This document shows, in pieces, positions 18,820 to 27,989 of a DNA stretch of 64,000 bases. The DNA is taken from assembly GCA_051208035.1 (NCBI GenBank), contig JBPJFZ010000003.1, positions 62,001 to 126,000 on the forward strand, read 5' to 3'. The DNA comes from JACKOB01 sp024234575 (GTDB taxonomy: Bacteria; Pseudomonadota; Gammaproteobacteria; Pseudomonadales; Oleiphilaceae). Position numbers and translations under genes: made by a program. The notes beneath the pieces are model-generated. The model did no database searches and had not been told where the DNA came from. It was given only the letters and a program-made list of their open reading frames with translations. Each line of letters starts with the position of its first letter. The first letter of the stretch is position 1.

Positions 18820-19605
18820 TTACCTGTTTGACTTGTTTGTGGCGAAATATTGATCAATATATTGGAAGTCGCCTTGCCTCATAATCAGTCGATGCTGTCG
18901 ACCGTCCGTTTGCATTGTCAGCTTCACTTGGTCTTCAGCGCTGAGGTTGTAGGCGGCATCCTCTTCATACAAAGAACAAAGTTCACCATTCAATGTGACA
19001 AGCTTAGGGCGATAGCAGCGGGATCGATGGGCCATAGACCGCAAGGCGTCAGTGATACTGGTGTAGTTCATCAGGCAGGTCAAGGTAATGAAGGTAGGGG
19101 GCGGTAATATCATTAGCCCTCTTTTATATTGTGCGAGTGCGTTTGCCGGGCTGATCCACATGGCTTCATGGATTTCGCCGCCATCAATCTCAATGTGCGG
19201 AGTCGTTGTCTCGGTGATAAAAAAGCGTGTATCAAATCGCTTCTTTAATGTGTCTGGTGTAATCCAGCGGGAGATAAGGTGCAGGCTATTGGCCGCAAGC
19301 TCAACACCAGCCTCTTCTTGTGCTTCTCTTACCGCGGCATGTTTCGCTATTGCGATTTGCTGGCTCTCATCAAATCGGAAGTAGTTAAAATCTTCAGGCT
19401 GATTATCAGATAAATCAGCGCTTTGATAATCGGCAGGGTCGATCTTGCCGCCTGGAAAGACCCAGCTTCCACCATGGGTGTGCAGTTTACTGTTGCGCTT
19501 TAAGAGCAGCACGTTAAACGACGGTGGCGAACTATTATCTTGATGGCATAGCACGACAGTCGCAGAAGGTATCAGCGGCTGATCGGGGCGGCTGAGAATG
19601 GGCAC
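18820..19605 (-). CDS. Nudix hydrolase, NUDT19-like
   Basis: 261 residues with a Nudix box split by an insertion: WVFPGGKIDPADYQ, then about 30 extra residues, then AAVREAQEEAGVEL, which keeps the REAQEEAG metal-binding core. A long insertion inside the box is a feature of the NUDT19/RP2 group, some of whose members hydrolyse coenzyme A and acyl-CoA to acyl-phosphopantetheine. With so many acyl-chain genes nearby, a CoA-type substrate is reasonable but inferred. It converges with the ceramidase gene, with only 21 bases between the stops, and has no obvious terminator. Confidence 0.75.
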   Translation of the reverse strand: MPILSRPDQPLIPSATVVLCHQDNSSPPSFNVLLLKRNSKLHTHGGSWVFPGGKIDPADYQSADLSDNQPEDFNYFRFDESQQIAIAKHAAVREAQEEAGVELAANSLHLISRWITPDTLKKRFDTRFFITETTTPHIEIDGGEIHEAMWISPANALAQYKRGLMILPPPTFITLTCLMNYTSITDALRSMAHRSRCYRPKLVTLNGELCSLYEEDAAYNLSAEDQVKLTMQTDGRQHRLIMRQGDFQYIDQYFATNKSNR

Positions 19606-19631
19606 GGGCGGTACTCTTTAGAAGCCGCCAG

Positions 19632-20018
19632 TTAAAACTGGGCGAGCTCATCGTTAATGTCATCCTTTAACTCGCCAGGTTCCATAATCCAGACGGTTTT
19701 ATCAGACTGGGTGGGGAACACTCCAATCATCAAGTCGTCTTTCTCAAGGCCCGCAATCCATTTCTTTAGAAACTCGGGCAAAGATATTTCTTTAGGCTTT
19801 AAAGGGTCTGTCGAGTCTTTGGCGTAGGCGCTTGCCAGCTCTTTGTTTGACCATATCGGCAAATAATCAAAGTTTTCGTCTTCAGAATAGATCTTTAAAA
19901 AAAAGTCAGAGGCGTTAACCAGTATCCAGATTTCCCTGTTTTCGGCAACGTCGCCAAGGAAGTAATCGTAACGGGCTTCACAATCGAGGTTTAATAAGTC
20001 GCTATCTGATTTGTTCAT
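19632..20018 (-). CDS. DUF2750 family protein
   Basis: 128 residues, soluble and acidic. The pattern RYDYFLGDVAENREIWILVN, a central PIWSNKELASAYA and the C-terminal VGVFP-like segment IGVFPTQSDKTVWIMEP fit DUF2750, a small family of unknown function in gammaproteobacteria, resembling immunity-type proteins of the SUKH/SMI1 style in general pattern. It lies 26 bases upstream of the Nudix gene on the same strand and is probably co-transcribed with it. AGGAGAA-like bases (GGAGAAAATAC) precede the ATG. Confidence 0.75.
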   Translation of the reverse strand: MNKSDSDLLNLDCEARYDYFLGDVAENREIWILVNASDFFLKIYSEDENFDYLPIWSNKELASAYAKDSTDPLKPKEISLPEFLKKWIAGLEKDDLMIGVFPTQSDKTVWIMEPGELKDDINDELAQF

Positions 20019-20191
20019 TCGTATTTTCTCCGCAGTGAAAATGCCCGCGACCAGTGTATATTTATGCGGTAGGGCTACATTGTTAGCGGCTTACCATAAG
20101 CAGTTTTTGCGTGATTAGCAACAAAGTTGAACTGCTGACCGTGATAGAGTCTAATTCTTCATTTCGAACAATTAAAAGAGATACAACGTTT

Positions 20192-21220
20192 ATGGCAGGG
20201 AGCGATGACTGGGACAAGCTTGAAACCATTTTTAATGATGCTTTAAACAAGCAGGGACATGAGCGGCAGAGCTTTGTCGAGCAGGCATGTGGTGGTAATA
20301 CTGAGCTTTTGGAAGAAGTTAACGATTTGCTTAGCGCCCATCAAAATGTTGATAAGGGCAAGTGGCTTGAAGGTTCATCTGTGCCCAGAACCCTGAGTCA
20401 GGGTGACTATATCGACAATTACCGTGTGTTGAGGATGCTGAGCCGCGGTGCAACGGGGGAAGTGTATCTGGTGACCGATGACCGAACTGGCGCCAAATAT
20501 GCGGTGAAGTGTCTGCCTTTAATTTACAGTTCGGATGAAGAAATCCTGGCACGTTTTAAAAAGGAAGCCGAACTGACGACGCCTTTGAAGCATGTCAATA
20601 TCAACCGGATGTATGGCTTTTTTACCAGCGAGGATAATCTTCATTATTTGCTGATGGACTATAGTGCGGGTAAAACCCTGTCTGAGGTGCTCGAAGGATA
20701 TCGTTTGACAGTGACACAGAGCTTTCACATATTCGAGCAGGTTTGTCGCGCCCTGAAATGTGCACACGATCTGGGTATATGGCACCGGGATGTCAAACCA
20801 TCCAACATTATGCTTGAAGGCAGCACGGTGAAAGTAATTGACTTTGGAATTGCCCGTGATGCGTCTTCAGTGTTGACTGCCACAGGTGTGCGTCTTGGTT
20901 CGCCTGCTTATATGTCGCCAGAGCAATGGATTGGAAAGTCGGTTGATCAACGCACCGATATCTGGGCGTTGGGTGTTTTGCTTTACGAAATGCTTACCGG
21001 AGAATTGCCTTTTAACGGGGTGAACTACTATGCGATTCAGCAAAGCATTGTCAAAGACAAGCCGACCCCGGTGTCTTCGCTAAACAGCGAAACAAATATG
21101 TATTTCGATTTGTTTATAGATCAGATGTTGTCGAAGTCAGTCGAGTATCGACTCGGAAGCATCGATGAGTTACTAATTAAAATGGATATTCTGAAACGGT
21201 CAATCAAGATCAAACCATAA
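20192..21220 (+). CDS. Minimal Ser/Thr protein kinase
   Basis: 342 residues from the ATG at 20192; a GTG at 20111 would add 27 residues. The N-terminal helix region WDKLETIFNDALNK to LLSAHQ is the conserved leader of kinases found beside ECF sigma factors of the TIGR02999 type. The kinase domain is complete: GATGEVYLV loop (about 83), AVKC lysine, WHRDVKPSNIML (about 196), VIDFGIA (about 216), SPAYMSPEQW. It ends soon after the kinase fold, with no membrane helix, TPR or WD repeats that usually follow in this group. It faces a sigma factor gene tail to tail 82 bases away; the two probably form a signalling pair. Confidence 0.88.
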   Translation: MAGSDDWDKLETIFNDALNKQGHERQSFVEQACGGNTELLEEVNDLLSAHQNVDKGKWLEGSSVPRTLSQGDYIDNYRVLRMLSRGATGEVYLVTDDRTGAKYAVKCLPLIYSSDEEILARFKKEAELTTPLKHVNINRMYGFFTSEDNLHYLLMDYSAGKTLSEVLEGYRLTVTQSFHIFEQVCRALKCAHDLGIWHRDVKPSNIMLEGSTVKVIDFGIARDASSVLTATGVRLGSPAYMSPEQWIGKSVDQRTDIWALGVLLYEMLTGELPFNGVNYYAIQQSIVKDKPTPVSSLNSETNMYFDLFIDQMLSKSVEYRLGSIDELLIKMDILKRSIKIKP

Positions 21221-21246
21221 CAATCTGGTTCTTAGAAGAGAGTCAA

Positions 21247-21294
21247 TGCAGGGTACAGAAGCATACATTAGTACCGTGTGTTTAGGACCCTGCA
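21247..21294. terminator. Inverted repeats between convergent kinase and sigma genes
   Basis: TGCAGGGT (21247-21254) pairs with ACCCTGCA (21287-21294). Nested inside, GGTAC (21252-21256) can pair with GTACC (21271-21275) as an alternative. It falls between two convergent stops. No T-run is present, so this is a weak terminator call. Confidence 0.35.
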
Positions 21295-21302
21295 AACAAA
21301 CG

Positions 21303-21869
21303 TTAGTCTTGATGCATTTTTTTATACAGCCAGGCTTTGGCAAACTGGATCTTGCGTTCGACGGTTGCGATGGACACATTTTGCGCATCGGCGATCTGTT
21401 GGTTGGTCATGCCAGCAAAGGCTCGTTGTTCAATCATCGAAGCGGCAGCAGGGTCCCGTTGCTCAAGAATGGCCAACGCCTGGTCGAGAGCAATAATATC
21501 AAGCTCCTCGTCCGGTGTTTGGGCGCTCGACTCAACCAGTGTTACGCGGACAAAATCGCCGCCGCGTTTTTCGCGCTGCTTGCCTCGGGCAAAGTCGACC
21601 AGAATTTGTCGCATGATTTTCGCTGACAGGTTAAGGAAGTGGGTTTTGCCTTGCCACTGGGCCTCAACGCTGATTAGCTTTTCATAGGTTTCATTTAGCA
21701 GAGCAGTCGCTTGCAGCGTGTGATCCGGCTTTTCTTTGGAGAACTGTCGGATGGCGACTCTTTTTAATTCCGGATAGAGCAGGGTGACCAGCTGATTCTT
21801 GGCACTTTCATCACCTTGCGACCACCTCTCCAGAAGAGATTCAACATTTTCCATATGTATTTTGGCCAT
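21303..21869 (-). CDS. ECF-type RNA polymerase sigma factor, TIGR02999-like
   Basis: 188 residues. Region 2 spans about residues 10-90 (LLERWSQGDESAKNQLVTLL, LLNETYEKLI, AKIMRQILVDFARGKQREKR), and region 4 near the end carries the helix-turn-helix AFAGMTNQQIADAQNVSIAT with VERKIQFAKAWLYKKM. The sequence pattern matches the ECF group regularly coupled to Ser/Thr kinases rather than to anti-sigma factors. No anti-sigma gene is nearby. The likely control is phosphorylation by the convergent kinase. The start may be the second ATG (21854); neither has a strong ribosome site. Confidence 0.88.
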   Translation of the reverse strand: MAKIHMENVESLLERWSQGDESAKNQLVTLLYPELKRVAIRQFSKEKPDHTLQATALLNETYEKLISVEAQWQGKTHFLNLSAKIMRQILVDFARGKQREKRGGDFVRVTLVESSAQTPDEELDIIALDQALAILEQRDPAAASMIEQRAFAGMTNQQIADAQNVSIATVERKIQFAKAWLYKKMHQD

Positions 21870-22144
21870 TGTGAGACGGATTAAAAGTGATCAACGGGTG
21901 TTAGAGTCTTGCCGCCAAGAGTAGAGAGCGCGGTGTTGCCCTGGTTTTTTGTCAGCCTTTGATCACGTTTTGATTGTTAACGCTACCTTATACGCAAATA
22001 CCTCCTGCAGGGGGCAAATGCATGCGTGCCAGGAATGTCTAAACTATAGCACCAAATCCGGCATAAGATGAATACCGGATTGGTGTGGGGCGGTTTCTGA
22101 ACGCTGAGGTTTAGAGAAACCGAGCAGAGATGATCTAAAGCGGG

Positions 22145-24226
22145 TTAGGCGGTTGCTTTTTTACTGCGGGTCTTTTTTGCGGCTGGTGCAGCAGTGCCAC
22201 GTTTCTCCAGAGCCAGTTGTCTGACACGGTCCATGTCTTCATCAGTGTAAACACCGTTAACCCCGGAAATGGACGCCAGTTTCATGCCGTGCTTCAGGCC
22301 AAGCTTGTAAATCTCGCGAACTTTTTCCCACTCGATATTACGACCCAGCGTGAAGTTTTCGAAACGGCCTTCCAGTGCCAACACAATTGTTTCGGCGAGG
22401 CAGGCATAAGCGATATTCTGTGGCAGCCCGATATTTTTCATTTTTACTTCGCCGGGTAATTCGATTTCACCAGACTCAATAACAAGAACATCAGGTCTTT
22501 TCGCCACATCTTCAGCGGGAATATCCAGAGGACGAGCAACGTCTGTGATGACACAGCCTGGTTTCACTTTCATGATGTCCAAAATCTTTTTACCCGCGCC
22601 AGAAGTCGCGGTGACAACCATATCCATATCTGCTAGGTGCTTATCGGCATAAGTAGAAATAGTTACTTTGGCTCCCGGTGTTTCGCGAAGAATATCTTCT
22701 TTCAGAGAGAGTAGTTTGGCTGACTCAGGAGCGGCCATATAAAGCTCGTCAAAGGCCTTGGCAAGTAATCTGGCACATACAGAACCGATAGCGCCGGTTG
22801 CGCCAACCACCATCGCTTTACCTTTCACTTTATTATTTGGCCCGATCTCGACCAGCCCCAGCTTTGCCATGGCTTCATGGGCTGCCCACAGAGCGCCGGA
22901 TGCGCTGTAGCTGTTGCCTGTAGTAATGGGGAGTGGTGCTCGTTTGGCAACGGTAATACCGGCATCGCCTACTACTTTGGTGAATGCCCCGAGGCCCATA
23001 ATCTGAGCACCCATGCGTTTCGCCATTTTTGCGGCGGCGAGCAGGCGTCGGTAAGTAAATTCAGGGCTGTGTGCCATGATCTCTTTTGGTGTACCACCAA
23101 CGGTAATTAACCATCCCTCAGCTTCTGCACCAGTCGGAGATTTAATGCCTGAGACTTTTGAATACACAAATGGTGGAGAGTAAGCCATTACTTTTTCAAT
23201 GGTATCCATCACCGCGCCGGGTGCATATTTGGAGATCATATCCAATGGCTTTTGCTTGCACAGATATTGCTGTGACAGAGGGTGGATAACGAAGGCAAAA
23301 CGGCTGATACGTTTGAATCCTGATGGATATAAAACCCTGGGCTCAATTTCGAGATCGGTAATGATTTCAAGGAAATCGTCATCGGTCACTTCACCGCGTT
23401 GTTTGTTCGTGGCAGCAAGAATCATTGCTTCCAGCACGTTGATGCCAACGGTAGCCTCTTTGAACAACTGTGGTGTGTAGTCAACGACCACGTTAACGCC
23501 TTTATCACGCAACTCAGCTAGTCGTGCTTCCGAAACCGTTGAAGTTAGCAGTGTTTTACCTGCCAGCTCTTCCAGTCCGAAAGGTTCGAGATCTTCGTAG
23601 CGGGCTGCAATTACATCTGCTTTTTGCATTGCCTTACGCAGAACAAAATGATTCCACTCTTTTACGGGGGCGATAGACGGGTTAAGTACGTAGGGGGCTT
23701 TCCACTTTAACAGTTGATGGCTGCCTGTGGCGTAGAGCTCAAGATGTTCGAGAGATGTCAGCAGTTTCGGAATGCCAACCTGAATAATTGGGTCGGCGAA
23801 CATCAGGTTTTCAGTATATTCAGACATCACGCGCGCGGCACGATAATTTGTCATGCCGCTAAAAAACAAGGCTTTGCTGTTGTTGAAGTAGTTGCCAAGG
23901 TCACCTTGAGTATGGCGAATTGACCAGTCGTGCAGAATATCGCGCAGGGTAGCGCCGGTGGTTACCGGGATGTCAGTGACTAGAGATTCAAGCTCTTTGG
24001 TGCTGCCTTGTTCGAAATTGTAGGCACCAACGCGGTAATGCTCTCGCACCATCCCCAAGCCAATCGCATCGCATTTTGGTTGCCATTCACGGATAAGTTC
24101 TTTGGCTTTTTGTGTGTCTTTATTGGTGCCAATTCTGATAACGCGGAAATCCTGTCCCAAAAACCTGGTTTCAAAGTCGTAGTCGAGGTTTTTGGGGCCA
24201 AGACTGATACTTACTACCGTTTTCAT
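22145..24226 (-). CDS. Acyl-ACP-reductase-like dehydrogenase with long N-terminal extension
   Basis: 693 residues. From about residue 305 the protein resembles long-chain acyl-ACP reductase (AAR) of cyanobacteria, the first enzyme of alkane synthesis: AKRMGAQIMGLGAFTKVVGD, the Rossmann loop VVGATGAIGS (about 473-482), KPGCVITDVARP with Cys558 at the place of the AAR acyl-cysteine, and LALEGRFENFTLGRNI near the end. The first about 300 residues have no family I recognise. The tail is Lys/Ala-rich. It might reduce an acyl thioester to an aldehyde, or be an amino-acid dehydrogenase-like enzyme (COG5322 type). No aldehyde-deformylating oxygenase gene is adjacent. A 9-bp inverted repeat lies upstream. 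Confidence 0.7.
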   Translation of the reverse strand: MKTVVSISLGPKNLDYDFETRFLGQDFRVIRIGTNKDTQKAKELIREWQPKCDAIGLGMVREHYRVGAYNFEQGSTKELESLVTDIPVTTGATLRDILHDWSIRHTQGDLGNYFNNSKALFFSGMTNYRAARVMSEYTENLMFADPIIQVGIPKLLTSLEHLELYATGSHQLLKWKAPYVLNPSIAPVKEWNHFVLRKAMQKADVIAARYEDLEPFGLEELAGKTLLTSTVSEARLAELRDKGVNVVVDYTPQLFKEATVGINVLEAMILAATNKQRGEVTDDDFLEIITDLEIEPRVLYPSGFKRISRFAFVIHPLSQQYLCKQKPLDMISKYAPGAVMDTIEKVMAYSPPFVYSKVSGIKSPTGAEAEGWLITVGGTPKEIMAHSPEFTYRRLLAAAKMAKRMGAQIMGLGAFTKVVGDAGITVAKRAPLPITTGNSYSASGALWAAHEAMAKLGLVEIGPNNKVKGKAMVVGATGAIGSVCARLLAKAFDELYMAAPESAKLLSLKEDILRETPGAKVTISTYADKHLADMDMVVTATSGAGKKILDIMKVKPGCVITDVARPLDIPAEDVAKRPDVLVIESGEIELPGEVKMKNIGLPQNIAYACLAETIVLALEGRFENFTLGRNIEWEKVREIYKLGLKHGMKLASISGVNGVYTDEDMDRVRQLALEKRGTAAPAAKKTRSKKATA

Positions 24227-24795
24227 GTTATGTCCTTTTAATATTATCTAGTATTTTTGTTGTTTGAAGCTAACCACGAAATCTCGCAGCTAGCTCAACC
24301 TTGCTTAAAATATCTGGCATCGACGTATCGAGCAATTTAATGGATTTTTGCCAATTTTAAGTGTTTTAGCCCTATCACAAATCAATTTTTCATCAAAAAG
24401 TGAATACTTGGGAACGAATGCTCATTAACGTCAAACAGCTATGCTTGCAATGCCCAAGTATGCTGCATATTAATTAACTTTTCGTGGCATAGGCACGGTT
24501 ATACGTAATTTGTTTCTAAAATTCATATGATTGCACTTTCTGGGCGGGTGCGATGACAGATTGCCTTTGCCGGTTTGCCTTGTCTGATAAAATTGTTGCC
24601 GGTTTCCGCTAACTCTTCCTCTTCGAGTTTTTCTTTCTCCCCACAGAGCGGAATTGGAATGATTCTGCAGCAGGCGGTTTTTTACCAACCTAACGCTGTC
24701 TATTTCTCGCCAAATTCAATGGCTTGGCTATACTTTATCTGATTGATTCGCAACAGGGTGTATAGCGTTTTGCAGGAAGAACAGAGGGAATTACT
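24227..24795. other. Divergent intergenic region with a 9-bp inverted repeat
   Basis: About 570 bases between the AAR-like gene and the HDOD gene. ATACTTGGG (24404-24412) and CCCAAGTAT (24453-24461) form a perfect 9-bp inverted repeat with a 40-base gap. No coding frame here has a ribosome site and sensible composition, and I see no RNA gene. Confidence 0.3.
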
Positions 24796-25656
24796 GTGAT
24801 AAGCCAGCAACAGCTTATTCGCATGGTTGAATCCATTCCGCCTTTTCCGGAAAGCGTACATCAGGTGTTGTCGTTAACGGCGTCAGTAGATTGCGCTCCG
24901 AAGGCATTAGTGAAGGTTATTGAGCATGATCCGATTTTGACGGCAGAGGTCTTGCGATTGGTTAATTCCGCTTACTTTGGTTTATCGCGACACGTAACCT
25001 CGATAAATCACGCTGTTGTTTATGTGGGCATTAATACCGTCAAAAATGTTGCCATTGCCTTGTCCACCAAAGGAGCGTTGCCGGCAAAAAACACGGCAGG
25101 CTTAGATATGCGGCAATTTTGGGAGCATTCCCTGACAGTAGGGGTGCTTGCCAGGTTGCTTGCAGCGCCTCGGGCAGCGGGGGAAATAAACGAGGCAAAC
25201 TATTTTGTGGCAGGTTTGCTACATGATATTGGAAAGATATTATTCGCACACTTCATACCGCAAGAGTACAGGCAAGTCGCTGAGTCACTTGCAGATTATG
25301 GCTATGATGAGTTGGCGACAGAAAGGGCAGTTTTAGGAACAGATCATTGTCAGGCTGGCGCAATGCTTGCAGAAAAGTGGAAGTTGCCCACTTCCCTGGT
25401 GCGCAGCATTCGCTTCCACCATGATGTGGAGGCAGCGGACGAGCAATCGCCAGAGCTTTATGCAACAGCAGCGGCCAACCTGGCGGCACATCTTGTCAGT
25501 GCTGCAAGAGCGACACCTGGTGCGGGGGGCGATCATGTTGTTGTACCGGAAGTGTTACGAGCCTGGTTGGGAGATGAATTGCCCCAGGTAGTGAATGGAA
25601 TAGTGGGGCTGTCAGAAGAAATAGATAAAGCGAAAGCGTTTATCGAGGTGGTTTAA
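24796..25656 (+). CDS. HDOD-domain signalling protein
   Basis: 286 residues, starting at GTG with GAGG eight bases ahead. An HDOD domain fills nearly the whole protein: SIPPFPESVHQVLSL, IEHDPILTAEVLRLVNSAYF, INHAVVYVGINTVKNVAIAL, and HDIGKILFAHF with the remaining metal-like His and Asp. HDOD proteins are catalytically silent relatives of HD phosphohydrolases that act as scaffolds in chemotaxis, type IV pilus and c-di-GMP circuits. The partner cannot be told. A metallo-beta-lactamase-fold gene follows 72 bases later on the same strand; the two are probably co-transcribed. Confidence 0.87.
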   Translation: MISQQQLIRMVESIPPFPESVHQVLSLTASVDCAPKALVKVIEHDPILTAEVLRLVNSAYFGLSRHVTSINHAVVYVGINTVKNVAIALSTKGALPAKNTAGLDMRQFWEHSLTVGVLARLLAAPRAAGEINEANYFVAGLLHDIGKILFAHFIPQEYRQVAESLADYGYDELATERAVLGTDHCQAGAMLAEKWKLPTSLVRSIRFHHDVEAADEQSPELYATAAANLAAHLVSAARATPGAGGDHVVVPEVLRAWLGDELPQVVNGIVGLSEEIDKAKAFIEVV

Positions 25657-25728
25657 TCTGGAGTGACCAGGCTGGCTTCAGTAGCGCTCTGGAATATTCA
25701 AGAAACAGGGTTGGGAAAAGGCAGAATA

Positions 25729-26610
25729 ATGAAAATAACTCTATGTGGTGTGCGTGGCTCAATTGCCGTACCCGGGCCTGATACCGTTCGGTATGGCGGT
25801 AATACAACCTGTATTCATGTTGAAGGTAAAGACGGCACCCAACTGATTATCGATGGTGGTACCGGTATTCGTGCTTTGGGCGAGAGGTTATTGGCTGCTG
25901 GTCCTTTGGCTTGTTCAATCTTTATTACGCATACCCATTGGGATCATATTCAGGGGCTGCCTTTCTTTGTGCCATTTTTTCTACCGGGCAATCAGGTCGA
26001 TATCTATGGCGCTTATGACCCCATATACGGCAAAGATCTGAAGACGATTCTGGCGCAACAAATGGAGTACTGTTACTTCCCCGTGCGTGAAAGCGAGCTT
26101 AAAGCCAAAATATCTTATAACCACGTGACAGAGCGGCAGCCCGTTAAAATTGGTTCGTTAACGGTAACACCTTTATTGGTTAATCACCCGGTCTATAACT
26201 TTGGTTATCGCATCGAAGAAGATGGCAAAGTGTTTTTCTTCACGGGCGATTACGAACCCCCCTATAACATTTACGAACCTGCTGATGAAGATTACGAAGA
26301 CTACCAGCGCTTAATTGTGCAGCAAAAGAAAACCCTGGTTGATTTTATTCGCGGTGCTGATGTGGTTGTGGCAGATACGCAATATACTCTGGCCGAGTAT
26401 GCTTCGCGCAAAGGGTGGGGACACGGGACTTACGACAGCAGTATTGAAATGGCTCGGATGGCGGCGGTGAAATCACTGTACTTTACGCATCACGACCCTA
26501 ATCGCACCGATGACCAGCTGGATGCGATTTTCTCGCAATTGCAAAGTCGGCAGGATTTGCCTGCGACGCGATTTGCCGTTGCCCGCGAGGGAGAGACCAT
26601 CGAACTCTAG
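25729..26610 (+). CDS. Metallo-beta-lactamase-fold hydrolase, PhnP/RNase Z-like
   Basis: 293 residues from the ATG at 25729, which starts the typical strand MKITLCGVRGSIAVPGP; the longer frame from 25663 has a non-conserved leader. Metal-binding motif THTHWDHIQG near residue 70, a second His in LLVNHPVYNFGYRI, the Asp in FFTGDY and a late His pair in YFTHHDPNRTD. The layout without a binding domain resembles PhnP-type phosphodiesterases and response-linked MBL proteins of COG1235. Cyclic nucleotide or another phosphodiester is a possible substrate, inferred. AAGG lies ahead of the start. It follows the HDOD gene. Confidence 0.8.
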   Translation: MKITLCGVRGSIAVPGPDTVRYGGNTTCIHVEGKDGTQLIIDGGTGIRALGERLLAAGPLACSIFITHTHWDHIQGLPFFVPFFLPGNQVDIYGAYDPIYGKDLKTILAQQMEYCYFPVRESELKAKISYNHVTERQPVKIGSLTVTPLLVNHPVYNFGYRIEEDGKVFFFTGDYEPPYNIYEPADEDYEDYQRLIVQQKKTLVDFIRGADVVVADTQYTLAEYASRKGWGHGTYDSSIEMARMAAVKSLYFTHHDPNRTDDQLDAIFSQLQSRQDLPATRFAVAREGETIEL

Positions 26611-26634
26611 GTGCTGATATTCTTGCCGCCCAGG

Positions 26635-27303
26635 TTATTTGTCTTCAATGTCAGGAATAGGTAAGTCTTTCTGAATAGCTCTTGCGGCCAAAGATTCTGC
26701 GCCAAACAAGATCATCTTTACCTGGATGTCTGTCTTTTCCATATATTTTCGTCTTTTCGTTGACGACAGATGCAGTGATGTTGCTCCGGCATTAAACACG
26801 CAACTGACTATCAAGTCTGCTACATAAACAGGGTAAGCAATTGGGCGGTTCTTGCGACGACCCTCTTCTTCGAGTGACTCGGCAACGTCTTCGATAATAT
26901 GAGAAATTTCCCGCTCAATGGCGCTTTTAAATGGCTTAATGCCACCAATGCGTTCTGCGACGATAAAATGGAAGAATTCACCATTGGCATCCAGATAGCG
27001 GTTAAACGTATCCACTGATCGCTGTATGATAGTTTCATCCTGATCAACTGTTTTACGAGCACGCCTTAAAAGCTGGCGCAGCGTGAGTCCTGCTTCATCA
27101 ATAATTGCCAGCCCCAGATCTTCAAGATCGGTGAAATGATTATAAAAGGAAGGCGCAGCAATACCCGCTTCGCGCGTGATTTCCCGCAAGCTGACTCCTG
27201 AGTACCCCTTGTCTTTGCAAAGGTTTAAGGCGGCGTTCACGATGTTGCGTCGAACTGCTTTTTTCTTTTCGGTGCGCTCGCCCGAAGTCGAAGGTTTTGT
27301 CAT
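26635..27303 (-). CDS. fabR: TetR-type regulator of unsaturated fatty acid synthesis, FabR-like
   Basis: 222 residues from the ATG at 27303; the longer frame runs back over the efpL stop and is unlikely. The helix-turn-helix SLREITREAGIAAPSFYNHF and the following LEDLGLAIIDEAGLTLRQLL line up closely with E. coli FabR ([40 protein letters not shown]), and the match continues to FHFIVAERIGG. FabR represses fabA and fabB according to the balance of saturated and unsaturated acyl-ACP/CoA. Its position 43 bases after efpL on the same strand suggests co-transcription. No fab gene is in the window. Confidence 0.82.
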   Translation of the reverse strand: MTKPSTSGERTEKKKAVRRNIVNAALNLCKDKGYSGVSLREITREAGIAAPSFYNHFTDLEDLGLAIIDEAGLTLRQLLRRARKTVDQDETIIQRSVDTFNRYLDANGEFFHFIVAERIGGIKPFKSAIEREISHIIEDVAESLEEEGRRKNRPIAYPVYVADLIVSCVFNAGATSLHLSSTKRRKYMEKTDIQVKMILFGAESLAARAIQKDLPIPDIEDK

Positions 27304-27346
27304 GATGTATTGCCGCTCTGAGTATACTGCTATGGATCGCTGCCGG

Positions 27347-27913
27347 TTACACACGCGACATATATTTGCCTGTGACCGTATTGATTTTAATATTCTCGCC
27401 TTGCTCGAGATATTCGGGCACCTGAACCTCAATGCCTGTCACAAGTTTAGCAGGTTTTGTCCGTGCTGATGCTGATGCGCCGCGGATACCCGGGGTGGTT
27501 TCTATGACTTCCATTGTCACAGTCGGTGGCAGTTCAATGCCTATCAGTGCACCTTCGTAGAGCAGGGCGGTAATGTCTTCAAGGCCTTCTGTTAAGTATC
27601 CGATATCTTCGCTTATCTCTTCTTTATTGATGCCGTACTGGCTGTAATCTTCAAGATTCATAAACTGGTAGATATCGCCATCAATATAAGAAAACTGTAC
27701 TGGCAACCGCTGGCAGTCTGCCAGCTTAACGAAGTCATCGCCTTTGTAGGCTTCATCTCGTTTCTGATGTGTTTTCAGATTGTTCAGCTTAATTTTATAG
27801 ATGGTTACAGCCCCTCTCTGAGAGGGGCTTTTGGCTTCAATATTACGGATGATGAATGGGGCTCCATCCAGATCCAAAACCATTCCGCGTTTAAGTTCAC
27901 AAGCTTTTGGCAT
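27347..27913 (-). CDS. yeiP: Elongation factor P-like protein EfpL (YeiP)
   Basis: 188 residues with the three-domain EF-P layout. Residues are close to E. coli YeiP, for example MPKACELKRGMVLDLDG at the start, PPTVTMEVIETTPGIRGASA in the middle and VQVPEYLEQGENIKI at the end. The loop that carries the modified lysine in EF-P reads KSPSQRGAVT here, with Arg at the tip, as in the EfpL branch. EfpL helps ribosomes through stall-prone sequences including polyproline. It lies between slyD upstream and fabR downstream, all on the minus strand. No modification enzyme (EpmA/B/C, EarP) is nearby, in line with an unmodified Arg loop. Confidence 0.93.
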   Translation of the reverse strand: MPKACELKRGMVLDLDGAPFIIRNIEAKSPSQRGAVTIYKIKLNNLKTHQKRDEAYKGDDFVKLADCQRLPVQFSYIDGDIYQFMNLEDYSQYGINKEEISEDIGYLTEGLEDITALLYEGALIGIELPPTVTMEVIETTPGIRGASASARTKPAKLVTGIEVQVPEYLEQGENIKINTVTGKYMSRV

Positions 27914-27989
27914 AGATTGTTCTCATCTTCGGATTTGTTTGTTCTATTCGTGCCATTGTCACAATTTTATGACGCTACCGCCGGGGATA

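Noticed and set aside
24470..24688. 72-residue minus-strand frame between the AAR-like and HDOD genes
   Set aside because: Polar, Arg/Gln/Asn-rich translation with no ribosome site; typical of chance frames.
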